Origin: an uncultured Opitutia bacterium | GTDB lineage: Bacteria > Verrucomicrobiota > Verrucomicrobiia > Opitutales > Opitutaceae | Assembly (NCBI GenBank): GCA_903873805.1 | Contig: CAIQQB010000119.1 | Coordinates: 1-57,757, forward strand | DNA: 57,757 nt | Reading direction: 5' to 3' | In this document: positions 55,011 to 57,757 of the stretch, piece after piece | How positions within the stretch are numbered: position 1 is the stretch's first letter | Layout: every line of letters starts with the position of its first letter | Notes under the pieces: model-generated | Database searches by the model: none | What the model was told of the DNA's origin: nothing | The model's input: the letters and a program-made list of their open reading frames with translations, nothing else | Translations under genes and position numbers: made by a program

Positions 55011-57050
55011 ATGCTCACATCAGCCACAGACCCCAGACAGCGCGGAATCGGGACTTTGGGTTGGGCGAAATCCTCAGCTTCCACCGCGCCTTTTGCCACG
55101 CAGAAGCTCCTTGTACCGGCCGAAGTTCGTGTCGTCAAAACCGCCCCCCAGATCCAGCCCGTTCCCTTTCCCGCTCCGATCCCTGCCACCCAGAAGTCTG
55201 CCAACCCGTTCATTGCCGAAATCGTGGTTCAGGCCGGGCCGGTTGAATCGTCCGAAGCGTCGCAGGATCTCGCCCAGCTTGTGCCAGCCGCCCTGGAAAA
55301 GTCTGGTTCCGGGCAGATTCACGCCAAGGTGCTGCTGGTCCAGCACGCCCAGACCTTTCGGCAGGCCCGCTCCCTCGTCTTTGGCGGCACTGACTTCCAT
55401 GTGCTGCCCATCAGCGATGAAACCCAAGTGGACACTTTTCTGGCCCGCGAAATCGTCGATGTCATCTTGGCAGACTGCCGGGGTGCCAAGGAGTGCGGTC
55501 TCGCGGTCGCGGAAAAGTTCCGTCATGCCCAGCCCACCGCCAAGGTCGTACTGGTGGTCGACCATCTCGAACTCCGTTCCGTGGTGAAAGGAATTCGCCT
55601 GGGCCTGAAGGACATGCACGCCCTGCCGCTGAACATTGAGGCGCTGCTGGCCAATCTGGCGGATTTCGCCTCGGTCTCCGACCAATACCGCAAGGCGTTT
55701 TGCGGCGCAGCGGCCACGCAGTTGGTGGATTTCCTCCTGCCCCCGATCCGCGGGGGCAAATCCGCTTCGGCGGCCAAGGCGCCCGCCGAAATCTTGACCG
55801 TTGCCGAGCCTGCGACCCCGGTCATCGCTTCCAGCCGCAAGAGTCCCGAACCCTCAAAAATGGCCGAATTGCGGGCCCAGCTGGCGGCGGAAAATACCGC
55901 CATCCAGGCGCGCCAGGAAGAGTTGGACCGGCGCGAAGCCGCGCTGGCCAAGCAGTCTGAACTCGCCCGGAATGAACTGGCCCTGGCCCGGGCCGCCATC
56001 GCCGCGCAGGAAGCGGCCGCCAAGCAACAGGCCGAGCAGGCCAGGTCGTTGCTGGCCGAAACCTCCGCGACGTCGGGCCACAAGTCGGAAGAGATGGTCA
56101 GGACCGCCCGCCTGCTTGCCGAACAGCAGGCCGAGCAGGCCAGCCGGGCCGCCGAACTCTCCCAACAGCAGACCGAGCTGGCCCGGGCCGAGGCGTCCCT
56201 GAGCGCCGCCCGCGCCGCGATCGAATCCGAACAGGTCCGGTTGCAGGAAAGGGATAAAGCCTACCTCACCGCCCGGGCCGAGCTCAAGCGGACCGAGCAG
56301 CAGGCGCGGTTTCAGGCTTCCGAGCAGAGCCAGGCCGAACTGTCCCGGGCCCAGGCCGCCCTGGCCGAGGAGCGCCAGAAGACCTCCGCCCAGCAGCTGG
56401 AGGAACAGCGGCATCGGCAGCAACTGGAGCAAGAGCTGCACACCCTGCGGCAGAACATGGAGGCGGAACGGACCGCCCGTCTGACCGCTGAAGCCGCCGC
56501 CGAAGTCCGTCGCGCCTCCCTGGCGCAGGACGAAACGAAGCTTAAATTTGAACTCGCCCGGATCTCCGCGGTGGAAGCGCGCGCCAAGGAAGTGGAAGCC
56601 CGCCTGACCACTGAAAAGCTGCGGCTTGAGCAGCTGGTGGCCGAACGCACCGCCGCGATGCAGGTGCGGGAGACCGTCCTCCGGCAACAGGAGGCGAAGC
56701 TGCAGGCCGAAGCCGCCCGGGCCTCCTCGCTCGCCGCCGGCCAGCTGCGCCAGTCCGGCATGAAGCTCGAACGCGAACAGGCCGAGCTCGCCAAGGTCCG
56801 CGCCTTCTATTCCCTCAAGCTGGCGGCGCTGGAAAAGACCGAGGCCGAGATCGAAATCAAGCGCCAGCGGGCGGCCAAGGAGCTCCGCTTCCCCGAGGCC
56901 GCGGCCCGGGCGCAAAAGACTTCCACCGCCGCCGCCACCCGCGACACCACTTCCCGTGTGCAGACGACCCTCCCCACCGGATTCGGGGTCTTCGCCCGGC
57001 GGCCGGCGGCCTCCGACGAGTCGTCTCCCCTCCTGCAGCCCGCCCTGTGA
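55011..57050 (+). CDS. Degenerate receiver domain with long coiled coil
   Basis: 679 residues, no signal or membrane segment. After a Pro-rich N-terminus, residues about 103-222 look like a response-regulator receiver: KVLLVQHAQTFRQA, a phosphoacceptor-like Asp155 in VDVILADCRG, AKVVLVVDHLEL, GIRLGLKDMHALPLN. The acidic pair after strand 1 is Gln-His, the switch Thr/Ser is Val, and the conserved Lys is Leu, so normal phosphorylation is unlikely. Residues about 283-640 are Ala/Glu/Gln/Arg heptads, an almost unbroken coiled coil. A perfect AGGAG and AT-rich promoter precede it. It may be a cytoskeletal or scaffold protein. Confidence 0.8.
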   Translation: MLTSATDPRQRGIGTLGWAKSSASTAPFATQKLLVPAEVRVVKTAPQIQPVPFPAPIPATQKSANPFIAEIVVQAGPVESSEASQDLAQLVPAALEKSGSGQIHAKVLLVQHAQTFRQARSLVFGGTDFHVLPISDETQVDTFLAREIVDVILADCRGAKECGLAVAEKFRHAQPTAKVVLVVDHLELRSVVKGIRLGLKDMHALPLNIEALLANLADFASVSDQYRKAFCGAAATQLVDFLLPPIRGGKSASAAKAPAEILTVAEPATPVIASSRKSPEPSKMAELRAQLAAENTAIQARQEELDRREAALAKQSELARNELALARAAIAAQEAAAKQQAEQARSLLAETSATSGHKSEEMVRTARLLAEQQAEQASRAAELSQQQTELARAEASLSAARAAIESEQVRLQERDKAYLTARAELKRTEQQARFQASEQSQAELSRAQAALAEERQKTSAQQLEEQRHRQQLEQELHTLRQNMEAERTARLTAEAAAEVRRASLAQDETKLKFELARISAVEARAKEVEARLTTEKLRLEQLVAERTAAMQVRETVLRQQEAKLQAEAARASSLAAGQLRQSGMKLEREQAELAKVRAFYSLKLAALEKTEAEIEIKRQRAAKELRFPEAAARAQKTSTAAATRDTTSRVQTTLPTGFGVFARRPAASDESSPLLQPAL

Positions 57051-57125
57051 CCGGCGGAGAGGCACCGGTCCGACCACCCCTGGTCGAACCGTCCGGGACT
57101 TCGACTTTCTTCACCCAACCTGCGC

Positions 57126-57641
57126 ATGCCGGACGGAGCCGAACCCTCGACCTGTTTCCTGGAACTGGGCGAACACACCGCTGTTCTGGCCCGGGCCCAA
57201 CTCGGCTCCGCCCCCCGGCTCATCACGGACCTGCGTGAAATCTGGTTGGGGGATCCCGGAACCGCCCCAGTGGAAATCCGCGAATTTTTCCAGTCCCACA
57301 CGCCGGCCGAGGCCGTCCTGCTGCTGCGGCCGCACGGTCGCAGCGTTCTGCGGGCCACGCCAGATCAGGCCATGAAAATCAACGCGCCGGCCGCCGTGCG
57401 CCAGTTGCTGCTGGGCCGGTTTGGCAGCTCCGGTGCGCAGGCCCCGTGGGCCTGGTGCGCCAGTGACTCCGGCCTGCCTCCGTCCGTCGGGCAGATCTGG
57501 CTGCTCGATGTGCTGCTCGCTCCCGGCGGAGGGGAGTCCTTCGAACAGCTCCAAGCCTGGGGGATCAGCCCGCTCCGCTGCCAGTCCTCCCGCCTGACGC
57601 TGGCGGGAGCGCTCGCGGTGTCAACGCTCGCGTGGATTTGA
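57126..57641 (+). pseudogene. Unknown protein, probably truncated by an insertion element
   Basis: 171 residues starting MPDGAEPSTCFLELGEHTAV. The opening FLELGEHTAVLARAQLGSAPRLITDLREIWLG is reminiscent of the first strands of actin-like PilM/GspL cytoplasmic domains, but I cannot confirm this. The frame ends SRLTLAGALAVSTLAWI, where a membrane segment seems to begin, and the stop TGA lies within a TTGACCCACC repeat that looks like an insertion-sequence end. The full gene was therefore probably longer. It follows the coiled-coil gene by 75 bases. Confidence 0.5.
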
Positions 57642-57687
57642 CCCACCTTTGCTCGTATACAATTGACCCACCCCCGGACGAGCAAAG
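57638..57687. mobile_element. IS21-like terminus with direct and inverted repeats
   Basis: TTGACCCACC occurs twice (57638-57647 and 57663-57672). An inverted repeat CTTTGCTCG (57647-57655) / CGAGCAAAG (57679-57687) overlaps them. Repeated GACCCACC/GGTGGGTC motifs at an element end are characteristic of IS21-family termini. The element would extend past the right edge. Confidence 0.5.
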
Positions 57688-57694
57688 CGATGGA

Positions 57695-57757
57695 TTATTT
57701 CTTTTTGGTGGGCGGGCCTCCTTTGGTTGAGTCAGGCAGGGCGACGGCCCCGGGGAA
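57695..57757 (-). CDS. C-terminal end of an ORF in the right-edge insertion element (partial)
   Basis: On the minus strand the sequence entering from base 57757 is open for 20 codons (FPGAVALPDSTKGGPPTKKK) and stops at TAA (57695-57697), a few bases before the terminal repeats. The position suits the last gene of an IS21-like element, which ends next to the right terminus. The fragment is too short to identify; it could be a transposase, its helper ATPase or a passenger. Confidence 0.35.
   Translation of the reverse strand, partial: FPGAVALPDSTKGGPPTKKK

Overview
The window is a high-G+C chromosomal segment of a Gram-negative bacterium. It carries a lipid A gene (lpxI), an O-antigen-type polysaccharide export cluster, outer-membrane and lipoprotein genes, and an autotransporter-type beta-strand repeat protein fused to an anti-sigma/VWA architecture. 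Together with the weak use of Shine-Dalgarno sites, this points to Verrucomicrobiota, most likely Opitutaceae. That placement is inference from style and content; no rRNA is present. There is no CRISPR array, no prophage and no replication origin. Both ends run into fragments that look like insertion sequences (an IS630-like transposase start on the left, an IS21-like terminus on the right), as expected of an assembly that broke at repeats.

Layout. 1-7500: transposase fragment, tRNA-Ala(CGC), a PIN/TRAM membrane protein with a microprotein upstream, an EVE-domain protein, an FGE-like membrane protein, then tyrA and the tightly coupled aroA-cmk-plsC set. 7508-20241 (minus strand): a sigma-centred unit made of an ECF-type promoter, a possible leader peptide, an ECF sigma factor, a 55-codon ORF with a very strong ribosome binding site, a 1541-residue anti-sigma/beta-repeat/STN-like/VWA protein and a 2380-residue envelope protein. 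20408-27583: a LytM peptidase coupled to a SecD-like lipoprotein, hemW, a second lipoprotein, a beta-barrel protein, a secreted endonuclease/phosphatase-family protein and an M48 protease. 27700-29902: xseB and dxs.

29986-46275: a surface polysaccharide cluster with an RmlD-like reductase, rmlB, rmlA, GT2, wzm, wzt with a C-terminal cargo domain, a 1150-residue methyltransferase-GT2-GT4 fusion, a membrane acyltransferase, two multispanning GT-C-like proteins and a GtrB-like glycosyltransferase. The genes from wzt to the first GT-C-like protein overlap by four bases, so they are translationally coupled. No rmlC is present. 46323-54750 (mostly minus strand): glgP, mutL, argH, a small secreted protein, osmC, tRNA-Arg(TCT), rpmB and lpxI. 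54751-57757: an AT-rich promoter with repeated CACCCTAG boxes drives a degenerate receiver/coiled-coil protein; it is followed by an unknown gene that appears cut by the right-hand insertion sequence.

The strongest candidate for an undescribed system is the sigma-centred unit at 7.5-20.2 kb, where an ECF sigma factor is paired with an anti-sigma-like protein whose periplasmic part combines beta-strand repeats, an STN-like domain and a VWA domain, together with a giant two-half envelope protein. Short palindromic elements have landed in the coding starts of two of its genes. Heptamer-phased repeats occur at two other loci.
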